From NCBI RefSeq assembly GCF_009733735.1, contig NZ_WNJP01000004.1, forward strand, positions 1 to 52,409: a stretch of 52,409 bases of DNA. The letters run 5' to 3'. The DNA is from Sandarakinorhabdus oryzae. Its GTDB lineage: Bacteria > Pseudomonadota > Alphaproteobacteria > Sphingomonadales > Sphingomonadaceae. Position 1 is the stretch's first letter. Each line of letters opens with the position of its first letter. This document shows positions 7,027 through 15,461 of the stretch, in pieces. The notes under the pieces are model-generated. The model was not told the origin of the DNA. It did not search any database and saw only the letters and a list, made by a program, of their open reading frames with translations. A program made the translations under genes and the position numbers.

Positions 7027-8235
7027 ATGGACCTGAATTTCAGCGCCGAAGATGTTGCCTTCCGTGAGGAAGTGCGAGCGTTCATTCGTGATCATTATCC
7101 CGCCTATCTGCACGACAAGATCGACGAAGGCGAGGAGATGGAGAAGCAGGATTTCCTGGCCTGGCACAAGGTGTTGCATGCCAAGGGCTGGATCGCCCCG
7201 GCGTGGCCGGTGGAATATGGCGGCACCGGCTGGACGGCGACGCAGCGTTATATCTGGTCGGAAGAGACCGCCCGCGCCGATTGCGTGCGGCTGATGCCGT
7301 TTGGCCTCTCCATGGTCGGCCCGGTGATCTACACCTTTGGCACGCCGGAGCAGAAGGCCAAGTTCCTGCCCCGCATCCTGTCGGGTGAGGATTGGTGGTG
7401 CCAGGGCTATTCGGAGCCGGGTTCGGGGTCTGACCTTGCGAGCTTGCGCACCCGCGCCGAGCGTTTCACCGGTGAAGATGGCAAGGAATATTACCGCGTC
7501 AACGGCCAGAAGACCTGGACGACGATGGCGCAGCATGCCGATTGGGGCTTCTTCCTCGTCCGCACCGATCCGGCTGCCAAGATGCAGGAGGGCATCAGCT
7601 TCCTCCTCATCGACATGAAGACGCCCGGCATCACCGTGCGCCCGATCATCACCCTGGGCGGTGAGCACGAGGTCAACGAGGTGTGGCTGGAAGACGTGAT
7701 CGTGCCGGTGGAAAACCGCGTGTTCCACGAGAACAAGGGCTGGACCTGCGCCAAGTTCCTGCTCGCCCACGAACGCACCGGCATTGCCGGCGTTGCCGCC
7801 TCCAAGCGCAACGTGGAGCGCATCAAGCAGGTGGCCCGCAACACCGCCGATGGCGGCGACGCGCTGCTGGCCAACCCGTTCTTCAAGCGCAAGATCGCCG
7901 AGCTGGAAGTCGATCTGGCCGCGCTGGAATATACCGAGTTGCGCACGCTGGCCGGTGAGTCCAGCGGCAAGGGCCCGGGGCCGGAATCCAGCCTGCTGAA
8001 GATCAAGGGCACCGAAATCCAGCAGCGGCTGACCGAGCTGGCGCTGGAAGCCGCCGGCACCTATGGCGCGCCCTATTTCCGTTCCATGGGTGAAGGCGAC
8101 AACAGCTTCGCGGTCGGTCCGGACAGCGCGCGTCGTGTGGCGCCGGTCTATTTCAACATGCGCAAGACCAGCATCTATGGCGGGTCCAACGAGATCCAGC
8201 GCAACATCATCGCCAAGATGGTGCTCGGCCTTTGA
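7027..8235 (+). CDS. Acyl-CoA dehydrogenase family protein, first of pair (PimC-like)
   Basis: A 402-residue FAD-dependent acyl-CoA dehydrogenase that introduces the alpha-beta double bond into an acyl-CoA. The N-terminal helical domain starts MDLNFSAEDVAFREEVRAF; the flavin/acyl core shows WWCQGYSEPGSGSDLASL and the C-terminal domain ends SIYGGSNEIQRNIIAKMVLGL, the usual FAD-dimer contact. ATG 7027 has GGGGAG seven to eight bases before it. It forms an operon with a second, diverged dehydrogenase 52 bases downstream; such large/small pairs (pimeloyl-CoA dehydrogenase PimC/PimD and actinobacterial heteromeric FadE) suggest a heterotetramer. The actual substrate is not visible. Confidence 0.9.
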   Translation: MDLNFSAEDVAFREEVRAFIRDHYPAYLHDKIDEGEEMEKQDFLAWHKVLHAKGWIAPAWPVEYGGTGWTATQRYIWSEETARADCVRLMPFGLSMVGPVIYTFGTPEQKAKFLPRILSGEDWWCQGYSEPGSGSDLASLRTRAERFTGEDGKEYYRVNGQKTWTTMAQHADWGFFLVRTDPAAKMQEGISFLLIDMKTPGITVRPIITLGGEHEVNEVWLEDVIVPVENRVFHENKGWTCAKFLLAHERTGIAGVAASKRNVERIKQVARNTADGGDALLANPFFKRKIAELEVDLAALEYTELRTLAGESSGKGPGPESSLLKIKGTEIQQRLTELALEAAGTYGAPYFRSMGEGDNSFAVGPDSARRVAPVYFNMRKTSIYGGSNEIQRNIIAKMVLGL

Positions 8236-8287
8236 TATGAACGACCGCCGCTCCCCGGCGGGGGGCGGCACGCCTTGGGGAACGACG

Positions 8288-9403
8288 ATGGATTTCAATT
8301 TCACCGAAGAACAGACCATGCTGCGCGACATGCTTTCGCGCTACCTGGCGGACACCTATGATTTCGACACGCGCCAGAAGGTGGTGCGCGAGGGCAAGGG
8401 CTGGAACCCGGCGGTGTGGAAGGCCTTTGCCGAGGAGCTCGGCATCCTGGGCGCCTCGTTCAGCGAAGCGCACGGCGGCCTGGGCGGCGGCGCCATCGAG
8501 AACATGGTGCTGATGGAGGAAATGGGCCGCGCCATCGTGCTGGAGCCCTATCTCTCCACCGTCGTCATCGGCGGCGGCGCGCTGAAGCATGTCGGCGGCG
8601 CCGTGGCGGATGCGGTGATCCCCGGCATCATCGCCGGCACCACCCGCATCGCCTTTGCCGCCTATGAACCGCAGGGCCGTTTCTATCTCAACGATCTCAC
8701 CACCACGCTGAAGGGCGGCATGCTGAACGGCCAGAAGGCCGTGGTGGAAAGCGCCGCGCACGCCACGCACCTCCTGGTGACGGCACGCACCGGTGGCGCC
8801 CAGCGGGACGCCGGCGGCATCGCGCTGCTGCTGATCCCGGCCGACGCGCCCGGCATCACCCGCCGCGATTATCTCACCGTGCACGGCACCTCGGCCAGCG
8901 AAGTCTATTTCGAGAATGTCGCGGTCGGCGCCGAGCATGTGCTGCGTGCAGACGCGCTGCCGCTGATCGAACAGATCGTCGATGAAGCCACCGCCGCCGT
9001 GTGCGCCGAAGCCTGCGGCGTGCTGAAGGTGCTGCACGCGCAGACGCTGGATTATGCCAAGCAGCGCAAGCAGTTCGGCAAGGCGATCGGCGATTTCCAG
9101 GTCATCCAGCACCGGCTGGTGGACATGTTCATGGAGGTCGAACAGGCCGTTTCGATGACCATGATGGCGACGCTGAAGCTCGACACGCCCGAACGCAGCG
9201 CCGCGGCTTCCATGGCCAAGGCCAAGGTGGGCAAGGCCGCCAAGTTCGTCGGCCAGAACGCCGTGCAGATCCACGGCGGCATCGGCATCACCCAGGAACT
9301 GGCCGTCGGCCATTATTTCAAGCGCGCGACGCTGATCGAGAATCTGTTCGGCAGCGTGGACTTCCACCTGTCCCGCTACGAAGGCATCGCGCTGGCGGCA
9401 TGA
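8288..9403 (+). CDS. Acyl-CoA dehydrogenase family protein, second of pair (PimD-like)
   Basis: A 371-residue acyl-CoA dehydrogenase-fold protein, shorter and more diverged than its upstream partner. Conserved blocks are LGASFSEAHGGLGGGAIE, TLDYAKQRKQFGKAIGDFQ and AVQIHGGIGITQELAVGHYF, the region that carries the catalytic base or the flavin contacts in this family. ATG 8288 follows GGGGA by six bases; a longer open frame from 8063 is out-of-frame overlap with the first gene. By analogy with PimD and the FadE heteromers, one subunit of the pair may supply FAD contacts and the other the base. The operon ends at the hairpin after 9447. Confidence 0.88.
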   Translation: MDFNFTEEQTMLRDMLSRYLADTYDFDTRQKVVREGKGWNPAVWKAFAEELGILGASFSEAHGGLGGGAIENMVLMEEMGRAIVLEPYLSTVVIGGGALKHVGGAVADAVIPGIIAGTTRIAFAAYEPQGRFYLNDLTTTLKGGMLNGQKAVVESAAHATHLLVTARTGGAQRDAGGIALLLIPADAPGITRRDYLTVHGTSASEVYFENVAVGAEHVLRADALPLIEQIVDEATAAVCAEACGVLKVLHAQTLDYAKQRKQFGKAIGDFQVIQHRLVDMFMEVEQAVSMTMMATLKLDTPERSAAASMAKAKVGKAAKFVGQNAVQIHGGIGITQELAVGHYFKRATLIENLFGSVDFHLSRYEGIALAA

Positions 9404-9446
9404 AATGCTCCTTCCCTCCGGGGGAGGTATCGCGCAGCAATGAAGG

Positions 9447-9469
9447 GGGCCGGGCATAACGCCCGGCCC
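9447..9469. terminator. Intrinsic terminator after the dehydrogenase operon
   Basis: Perfect 9-bp stem GGGCCGGGC / GCCCGGCCC with loop ATAAC, followed by ATTTC. It lies between convergent genes ending at 9403 and 9478; the short T tract makes it moderate. Confidence 0.6.
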
Positions 9470-9477
9470 ATTTCATG

Positions 9478-11400
9478 TTACCGCCGCTTTGGCGGCACGA
9501 ACAGATCGGGCGGAACCACCGCATCGCGAACGGCCTTAAAACGTGATTCCCGGCTGATGGGATCGAAGAGTGGATCAATCGCTATAAAAGTGATGCCGAC
9601 TTCCTTGGACCGCAGCGCCGTTTCGAGCGCATCAAGGGCGGCGGCTGTTTCGCCGCGCTGCGCATGAACGGTCGCCATGTAGGTGTTGATTGAATCGTCA
9701 CCGCGCTTGCGCAGTTGGAGCAGCGCCGCATCAGACGCAGCGCGATTGCCCGCGCGTGCTTCGATGATCGCCTTGTAGGAAAGTCGCATCTGTTCCTGCT
9801 GGATATTGCCCAGATTTGCGCGAGCCGACTCAATATCGTCCATGCAGAGAAGTGCGCGAATCAGAAAAAAGATGCCTAGCTGATTGTTGCTCAGCGCCGA
9901 CGCGTGTCGGCTCGCCTCGGCAGCCTCCCTGTATCGACGTGCCGCGTACAGGGTCTTGCCGTACGTGAAGTAATAATATGGGTTGAATGGATCGAGCGAG
10001 GCCGCTTCGCGTATGATGGAGACGGCGCGATCCGGATCAAACAGTTGCAACAACTGCGTGAAACCGAAGATGACGCCCACATCGGCAGGTGCCAAGGCGA
10101 TGGCGCGCTCGCCCTCTGCCAGCGCTCGCCGCAGATCCACCGCCGTTAGATATTGGAAGGCCAGCGACTGCCTGGCAAACCCCGATTCCGGCGCAATCGC
10201 AACCGCTCGCTGGCTGGCGGCCATTGCTTCGTCCTTCAAGACTGCCTGATCCGCGGCCGATGTGGCGAACGCGACAAGATTGCTTTTTGCAAATGCCGCA
10301 CCGGCCCATGCAACGGCACAATCCGGATCTATTGCGATTGCTGCGTCCAGCAATGCCAGGGTCGCCAGAAAGCCTGCCTTGCTGTCAGCGCTGGAGAATG
10401 CCTTTCCGGCTTTCAGCAGCAGTTCCTGTGCGCGCGGATTGCGGCTCCCGCCGACCACAACAAGGCCAGCTGCCTTGGCAAGCCTGGTGCTCAACGCCCC
10501 CACGACGCTGGTGGCGATCTTGCTCTGGATGGCCAGCGCATCGCCAATCGGCTGATCATAGCTGTGCGACCAGCTTTCAACGCCGGTGCGACCGTCAACC
10601 AATTGCGCACCAATGCGGATGGTGGTGAGCGAGCGGCGGACGCTGCCGGTGAGAATGTGATCGACGCCGAGTTTTTCCGCCACTGCTGGCAAGTCGTCGG
10701 CATTGCGAAACTTCTCGGAACTGACCCCGCCGATCACCTTCAGTCCCCTGATCTGCGACAGTGCGTTGCGCAGTTCCTCGGCAATGCCATCGGAAAAAAA
10801 CGCTTGCCCCGGATCACCCGACAGATTGGCGAATGGCAGTACGGCCACGCTGGCGGTGCCATCGTCTGCCTGGCCGCCAAACGCCCGCCAGCCTGCGAAC
10901 CCGCCAGCCGCCAGCGCCGCCACTCCAGCCGCGCCGCCAATCAGCACGCGCCGGTTGGGGCCTTTCATTGATGCAGTCGCCGGCACCGGGCCGGCCTTGG
11001 CCGCCACCGGCCTGGCCAGCTGCCGCGTCACTTCCGCGACGAACGCCAGCAGGCGCGGGTCCTTCGCATTGCCCTTCCAGCCAAGCAGATCGGCGGACTG
11101 CCTGAGTTCGAACATCACCGGGCGTTGGCAATCCTCGATCATCGCCGGCATCAGCGCGCCGCGCTGCATGGCGACGGTGGCCTCGGATCGCACCCAATCC
11201 GATACGACCGATGTCTTTGACCACAGCACGACTACCACCTTCGCCTCACGCAGCGCGGCCTCCGTCACCTGATCATACACCTCGCCCGATTTCAGCGCCT
11301 GGTCCCACCAAACATCATGCCCGGCGGCCTTCAGCGCTGCGGCCATGCGGGCGGCAACGGAGAGATCGGTGCGGCTGTAGGACAGGAAAATGTCAGGCAC
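9478..11400 (-). CDS. TIR-domain protein with transmembrane segment, TolB-like/adenylate-cyclase-associated domain and TPR repeats
   Basis: About 640 residues. Order: TIR domain at the N terminus (PDIFLSYSRTDLSVAARMAAAL, then VVVVLWSKTSVVSDWVRSE), a linker, one transmembrane helix (about 147-170, VLIGGAAGVAALAAGG), a domain starting SVAVLPFANLSGDPGQAFFS that is common next to adenylate-cyclase/CadC-type regulators, then TPR-like helical repeats to the C terminus. In proteobacteria this layout occurs in orphan signalling proteins; TIR may act as an interaction module or as an NAD-consuming enzyme. The region where TIR NADases carry their catalytic Glu reads SGEVYDQVTEAAL here, so activity cannot be judged. 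Start is uncertain: GTG 11400 gives a TIR domain at once, the frame is open to GTG 11442 and no good ribosome site is seen. Confidence 0.8.
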   Translation of the reverse strand: MPDIFLSYSRTDLSVAARMAAALKAAGHDVWWDQALKSGEVYDQVTEAALREAKVVVVLWSKTSVVSDWVRSEATVAMQRGALMPAMIEDCQRPVMFELRQSADLLGWKGNAKDPRLLAFVAEVTRQLARPVAAKAGPVPATASMKGPNRRVLIGGAAGVAALAAGGFAGWRAFGGQADDGTASVAVLPFANLSGDPGQAFFSDGIAEELRNALSQIRGLKVIGGVSSEKFRNADDLPAVAEKLGVDHILTGSVRRSLTTIRIGAQLVDGRTGVESWSHSYDQPIGDALAIQSKIATSVVGALSTRLAKAAGLVVVGGSRNPRAQELLLKAGKAFSSADSKAGFLATLALLDAAIAIDPDCAVAWAGAAFAKSNLVAFATSAADQAVLKDEAMAASQRAVAIAPESGFARQSLAFQYLTAVDLRRALAEGERAIALAPADVGVIFGFTQLLQLFDPDRAVSIIREAASLDPFNPYYYFTYGKTLYAARRYREAAEASRHASALSNNQLGIFFLIRALLCMDDIESARANLGNIQQEQMRLSYKAIIEARAGNRAASDAALLQLRKRGDDSINTYMATVHAQRGETAAALDALETALRSKEVGITFIAIDPLFDPISRESRFKAVRDAVVPPDLFVPPKRR

Positions 11401-11551
11401 AGGCACAGCCAGACACGGTGGCAGCAGGCCGGCACACGGCACCCGTTCGCATCTATCGCCCCCGCAGCGGCGGACCAGGAGGGCAAGCCGAACCTCACCA
11501 TACCAAGCCGTTACCGGGCTGGCCAGCGCCGCCTTGGGAGGCTGGGCGCGC

Positions 11552-11800
11552 CTAGATTAGGTCCCCCCCCGGCCGCCGACGCCGTCGTGCCATGCGCCTG
11601 GAACGCCTTGATCACGTTGCGCCCCACCGTCCAGCGGTGCACCTCGTCCGGCCCGTCCACCAGCCGCTGGCTGCGGATATGCGTGTACCAGCTCGCCAGC
11701 GGCGTGTCCTGGCTGTAGCCCAATGCGCCGGCGCATGCGGCGAGCACGCACTGCACCGCCTGTAGCTGGTAAAGCGGCCTGCCGACCTGCCTTGCCCGTG
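11552..11800 (-). pseudogene. Decayed acyl-CoA dehydrogenase 3' end (duplicate of the gene at 13605-14840)
   Basis: The region 11571-11730 matches 13623-13782 at about 153 of 160 bases. The translation from GALGYSQDTPLASWYTHIRS to the C terminus is identical over 55 residues, so all seven differences are silent. Upstream the match continues weakly (GRPLYQLQAVQCVLAACA versus GKPLYQRQAVQFMLAECA), with about 49 codons missing in between, in frame. The G tract encoding the last Gly-Gly has eight Gs (11563-11570 on the complement) where the intact gene has seven. Removing one restores GGDLI and the TAG stop of the intact copy. No N-terminal two-thirds is present. It lies between the CPBP protease and the TIR gene. 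Confidence 0.85.
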
Positions 11801-11826
11801 CGCCCTGTGGTGCGAAGCTTCTGCCC

Positions 11827-12732
11827 TCAACCGGGCAGATCGATGCCGCTGCGTTCACGCGACCGTGCAGGCAACAGCAGGCGCAAGCCAGCCACGCTCA
11901 ACAGGGCAAGCGCAAACACGCTCCCTTCCGGCCCCTCGCCAGCACCAGTGAGCCAGGCCGGCCCGACAGGCACCAGTTTCACCACCAGAGCGGGGAGACC
12001 GCTCTCCAGACCCGTGATCGGCACGTCAAAGCCGGTGCCGCCAAACCAGTTCCAACCGACGTGCCAGCCCATCACGCCCCAGATCGCATTCGAACGACGC
12101 GCCCAGGCGCAGGCGAACATCGCGAAAACGAAGGTCATGACCAACACCAGCAGGGGTGTCCTGGGTGAGAAGTGCACAAAGGTGAACGCGGCGGAACTCA
12201 ACAGGAAGGCGGCCGTCGTGTTCCAGCGGCGCGTGACGGTTGAGAACAGCCAGCCGCGAAAAACCAACTCCTCCACGCTCGCTTGCACGGTGAAGCCGGC
12301 GAGCAGCAGGGCGATCCAGCCAAGCGCGGCAGGGCTGGCAAAGGCGGGGGCGAGATCGGCGACACGGTATCCGCCAGAAACGGCGATCGCCGTCACGACC
12401 GCGCCCATCATCGCCACGCCGATGGCCAATCCGGTTAGGAATCTCTTGAGCCGCCCATCGCCGCGGAGCCCTACACTGGCGACGCTTCGCTTTTCGACCC
12501 AGCGCACCCAGCCAAGTACCGCGAGGCCCAAGGCGATGAACGACACCAGCATCAGGAAGAAGCCCAAGGGCCCGCGCGGGTGCCCCCTCGGGTCCGTCAG
12601 GCCGAGATAGGCGAGTCCGAGATCGCCCGGCAACATGCTGGTGGCAACAATGAAGATGCAGATGAAGGGGGCGGCAATGCTCGGCGGTATCCAACCCTTT
12701 GGCGCTTCGTCGGAAAAAATGATCTGTGTCAT
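11827..12732 (-). CDS. CPBP-family intramembrane glutamic protease (CAAX prenyl protease-like)
   Basis: A 301-residue multi-pass membrane protein of the Abi/CPBP family. The three family motifs are present: VEELVFRGWLF (EExxxR), AAFTFVHFSP (FxxxH) and MGWHVGWNWFG (HxxxN), which together form the catalytic site inside the membrane. About eight hydrophobic segments are seen. The open frame runs upstream over the AraC gene in another frame; the first credible start is ATG 12732. It follows the AraC regulator by 31 bases on the same strand, so the regulator may govern it. Bacterial members act in surface-protein processing, bacteriocin immunity or unknown roles. Confidence 0.85.
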   Translation of the reverse strand: MTQIIFSDEAPKGWIPPSIAAPFICIFIVATSMLPGDLGLAYLGLTDPRGHPRGPLGFFLMLVSFIALGLAVLGWVRWVEKRSVASVGLRGDGRLKRFLTGLAIGVAMMGAVVTAIAVSGGYRVADLAPAFASPAALGWIALLLAGFTVQASVEELVFRGWLFSTVTRRWNTTAAFLLSSAAFTFVHFSPRTPLLVLVMTFVFAMFACAWARRSNAIWGVMGWHVGWNWFGGTGFDVPITGLESGLPALVVKLVPVGPAWLTGAGEGPEGSVFALALLSVAGLRLLLPARSRERSGIDLPG

Positions 12733-12763
12733 GCAGCGCAGGCTAACCGCCCGCCGACGACGT

Positions 12764-13579
12764 CTATAGAATGATCGTGCGGAACAGGTCCGAACGCAGC
12801 CACGCCTTTGGGGTGAGGCCAACGGCCTTGCGGAAGGTGCGGCCAAAATGGCTCTGATCGGCAAAGCCGGCGCCATGGGCAGCATCCACCAGCGTCGCGC
12901 CTTCCCGCAACAGCCGCTTGGCCAGATCGACCCGCCGGTACTGCAGATAACGATAGGGGCTGGTGCCCAGCAATGCCCGGAAGTCACGCGAAAGCTGCCA
13001 GCGGTCACAGCCCGTCTCGTGCTCAAGCTGCTCCAGCCGCGCACCGAAAACCACGGCGGATTCGAGAAATTCGCGCGCCCGCATCACGGCTGTCCGGTCG
13101 GCGATCCTCACCTTTGCCGCCTGGCCTGCCGCATCGTTCATGGCATTGGCCAGATCGTAGAGCGCGTCTTCATAAGCCGCTGGATCCGCATCGCCCGCGC
13201 AGTCGATCACCATGGCGCAGGCGGCCGCAATCAAGCCGGGATTCGTCGAGACGCCATTGACGACAAACGGCAGTGCCGCGCCGCCAAGCACGGCCTGGAC
13301 ATGCGTTGGCGGAACATAGGCCGCCCGATAGCTGAATCCCGCCTCATCGTGGCAGTGGCCGTCGTGCAGCTCTTCGGGATGCAGGATCAGCACCTGCCCC
13401 GGCAGCGAGTGTCGCATCGACCCGCGATAGTTGAAGGCCTGCACCCCCGCCATCGTCAGCGCGACCGTGTAGGTGTCGTGCCGATGCGGCGAGAAGGCGG
13501 CCCTGACCAGCCGGTTCTCGACCCGCTCGATCGGGTCGAACGCGCCGGCCGCAGGCGACGGGATCGGGGAAGATGTCAT
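12764..13579 (-). CDS. AraC-family transcriptional regulator
   Basis: A 271-residue one-component regulator. The N-terminal cupin-like sensor domain shows FSPHRHDTYTVALTMAG and LPGQVLILHPEELHDG, as in AraC proteins that bind small ligands. The C-terminal double helix-turn-helix reads CDRWQLSRDFRALLGTSPYRYLQYRRVDLA and AAHGAGFADQSHFGRTFRKAVGLTPKAW. Two ATGs are possible: 13588 lies inside a palindrome, while 13579 follows GGGG by a short gap, so 13579 is preferred. It starts 25 bases after the acyl-CoA dehydrogenase stop and precedes the CPBP protease gene. The ligand is unknown. Confidence 0.9.
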   Translation of the reverse strand: MTSSPIPSPAAGAFDPIERVENRLVRAAFSPHRHDTYTVALTMAGVQAFNYRGSMRHSLPGQVLILHPEELHDGHCHDEAGFSYRAAYVPPTHVQAVLGGAALPFVVNGVSTNPGLIAAACAMVIDCAGDADPAAYEDALYDLANAMNDAAGQAAKVRIADRTAVMRAREFLESAVVFGARLEQLEHETGCDRWQLSRDFRALLGTSPYRYLQYRRVDLAKRLLREGATLVDAAHGAGFADQSHFGRTFRKAVGLTPKAWLRSDLFRTIIL

Positions 13580-13581
13580 TG

Positions 13582-13596
13582 GCCCCATATTGGGGC
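13582..13596. promoter_or_regulatory. Short perfect palindrome at the AraC gene start
   Basis: GCCCCA-TAT-TGGGGC, 6-bp arms around three bases, directly before the chosen AraC start and just after the preceding dehydrogenase stop. It could be an autoregulatory site or a weak hairpin; no T run follows. Confidence 0.35.
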
Positions 13597-13604
13597 GTGA
13601 TTCC

Positions 13605-14840
13605 CTAAATCAAATCCCCCCCGGCCGCCGACGCCGTCGTGCCATGCGCCTGGAACGCCTTGATCACGTTGCGCCCCACCGTCCAGCGATGCACCTCGTC
13701 CGGCCCATCGACCAGCCGCTGGCTGCGGATATGCGTGTACCAGCTCGCCAGCGGCGTATCCTGGCTGTAGCCGAGCGCGCCGTGCAGCTGGATGGCGGTG
13801 TCCACCACCTTGTGCACCATGTGGGCCAGGAACACCTTGGCGATGCTGTTCTCCTGCCGCAGGTCCAGGCCTTTTTCCGCCTTGTAGGCGATGTGCAGCA
13901 GCATCAGCCGCGCCATGTAGAGTTCGCTGGCGCACTCGGCCAACATGAACTGCACCGCCTGGCGCTGGTAGAGCGGTTTGCCGAAGGTCTCGCGCTGGGT
14001 CACGTGCGCGGTGGCCAGATCGAGCGCGCGCTGCGCCATCGCCACATTGTGCATGCCGTGCCGCAGCCGGCCATAGGCGAGGCGATGCTGGCCCATGTTG
14101 AAGCCATTGCCTTCGCCGCCGAGCAGGTTTTCGGCCGGCACCACGAGATTGTTGATTTCGATCTCGCTGTGGCCGCCGCCCATCACCTTTGAAAGCGGGC
14201 CCTCGATCGCCATCGTCTTGATGTCGCGCTTGATGATGTAGCCGGGGTTGGGCAGCTCGACGATGAAGGTGGAGAATTGCTTGTGCCGCGGCGCATCCGG
14301 ATCGGTGCGCGCCATCACCACGGCGATATCGGCGGCGCTGGCAGCGGAGGAAAACCACTTCTCGCCGTTGAGGATATAATTCTCGTTGCCGTCCTTCACC
14401 GCGGTGGTGCGCATGCCGGTCGCGTCGGCGCCGGCGGCCTTCTCGGTCATCGAATAGCAGACACGCTTCTCGCCATTGAGCAGCGGCTTGAGGAATTTCT
14501 CCTTCTGGAAATCGGTGCCATGCGCCAGCAGGGTGAGCATGGTCGCATCGTCCGGCCCCTGGCTGTTCATCGACAGCGCGCCGAGATGGCTCTGCCCCAA
14601 TTCCATCTGCACCAGCGCGTTGGCGAGCGGGCCGAGGCCCATGCCGCCATGCTCCTTGGGAATGAACGGCAGCCACAGGCCTTGGCGACGCGCCTTGGCG
14701 CGCAATTCGGCCAGCACTGTCTTGTAATCGGCGCCGTCCTTCAGCTTCTGCTCGGCCGGCCGGCATTCATCATTCACCCATTGCCGCACCCGCTCGCGGA
14801 TGGCCTTGGCTTCGGCTGGAATCTCGAAATCGATCGACAT
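13605..14840 (-). CDS. Acyl-CoA dehydrogenase family protein
   Basis: A 411-residue dehydrogenase with the full family pattern: MSIDFEIPAEAKAIRERVRQ at the start, an N-terminal helical domain, CYSMTEKAAGADATGM and YILNGEKWFSSAASAADIAVV in the beta domain, and QLHGALGYSQDTPLASWYT then VDGPDEVHRWTVGRNVI at the C terminus. This branch resembles eukaryotic ACAD10/11-like enzymes and bacterial long-chain dehydrogenases; the substrate is not visible. ATG 14840 is preceded by GGGAGG seven bases away. The gene appears to begin a minus-strand series (AraC, CPBP, pseudogene, TIR). A decayed copy of its 3' end is found 2 kb downstream. Confidence 0.92.
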   Translation of the reverse strand: MSIDFEIPAEAKAIRERVRQWVNDECRPAEQKLKDGADYKTVLAELRAKARRQGLWLPFIPKEHGGMGLGPLANALVQMELGQSHLGALSMNSQGPDDATMLTLLAHGTDFQKEKFLKPLLNGEKRVCYSMTEKAAGADATGMRTTAVKDGNENYILNGEKWFSSAASAADIAVVMARTDPDAPRHKQFSTFIVELPNPGYIIKRDIKTMAIEGPLSKVMGGGHSEIEINNLVVPAENLLGGEGNGFNMGQHRLAYGRLRHGMHNVAMAQRALDLATAHVTQRETFGKPLYQRQAVQFMLAECASELYMARLMLLHIAYKAEKGLDLRQENSIAKVFLAHMVHKVVDTAIQLHGALGYSQDTPLASWYTHIRSQRLVDGPDEVHRWTVGRNVIKAFQAHGTTASAAGGDLI

Positions 14841-15052
14841 GGCTTGGCCTCCCCGCCTGCTTGTGGAGCGAGCATACAGGCCAGCCCAGGGCCCGGCGAC
14901 TATCATGTTTCGGGCCAGGCGCGGCGGCCCGGCGGGAATCCGGTTCATCAATCTGACGCCGACGTGGTATAAGCTTTAGTTACATCGAGTCGACGCAGAC
15001 GCCGCAATTGTGCAGCGTGGCAGGCGTGACTGACGGCCTGTGGGGGGTTGTC

Positions 15053-15346
15053 TTGACGGGGACCGTGACCATCGATTTCCAGGAAGGATTCACCGGAGAT
15101 GATCTGGAAATCCGCGCTGGCCATCACGTCGTCGCCCGGCTGAACCCGCGCACCCGCCTGCAGACCGGCTGGGCCGGCCGCAGCGAAATTGCCGCCGATC
15201 CCGGCGACACGCTGGTGATCGCCCTGCCCGATACCGGGCTGGAAACCCGCTTCGCCGTCCCCGCCGACGCCCGCTATATTCTCGTCAACCGCGACGAGCA
15301 CGGTCTCCGCATCACCAACACGGAGGACGAGCCAGGGTATCTCTGA
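15053..15346 (+). CDS. Small beta-rich protein upstream of the metalloprotease, unknown function
   Basis: Not recognised. About 97 residues, no signal peptide and no membrane segment, with alternating hydrophobic residues that suggest beta strands (GTVTIDFQEGF, HVVARLNPRTRLQTGWAGRS, PGDTLVIALPD, ARYILVNRDEHGLRI). The TTG at 15053 is preceded by a run of six Gs five bases away, and GTG 15065 and TTG 15008 are alternatives. It is 115 bases upstream of the large metalloprotease on the same strand and may serve as its inhibitor, chaperone or partner; that is inference from position only. Confidence 0.5.
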   Translation: MTGTVTIDFQEGFTGDDLEIRAGHHVVARLNPRTRLQTGWAGRSEIAADPGDTLVIALPDTGLETRFAVPADARYILVNRDEHGLRITNTEDEPGYL

Positions 15347-15461
15347 CCAACAGGCTGGCCTGGCCGCGGTGTTCCCCCATGCCGCAACCAGGCCCCCCGC
15401 CACGGCGCAGGGAGGGTCGAATCCACGGCTGTCACACACCCAACCCATGGGAGGACAGACC

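Noticed and set aside
7027-9403. Two acyl-CoA dehydrogenases as one gene broken by frameshift
   Set aside because: Both are full length with N- and C-terminal domains and separate ribosome binding sites.
11827-13044. Apparent fusion of an Arg/Trp-rich N-terminal part to the CPBP protease
   Set aside because: The first 104 codons are the AraC gene read in another frame; CPBP homology begins at ATG 12732.
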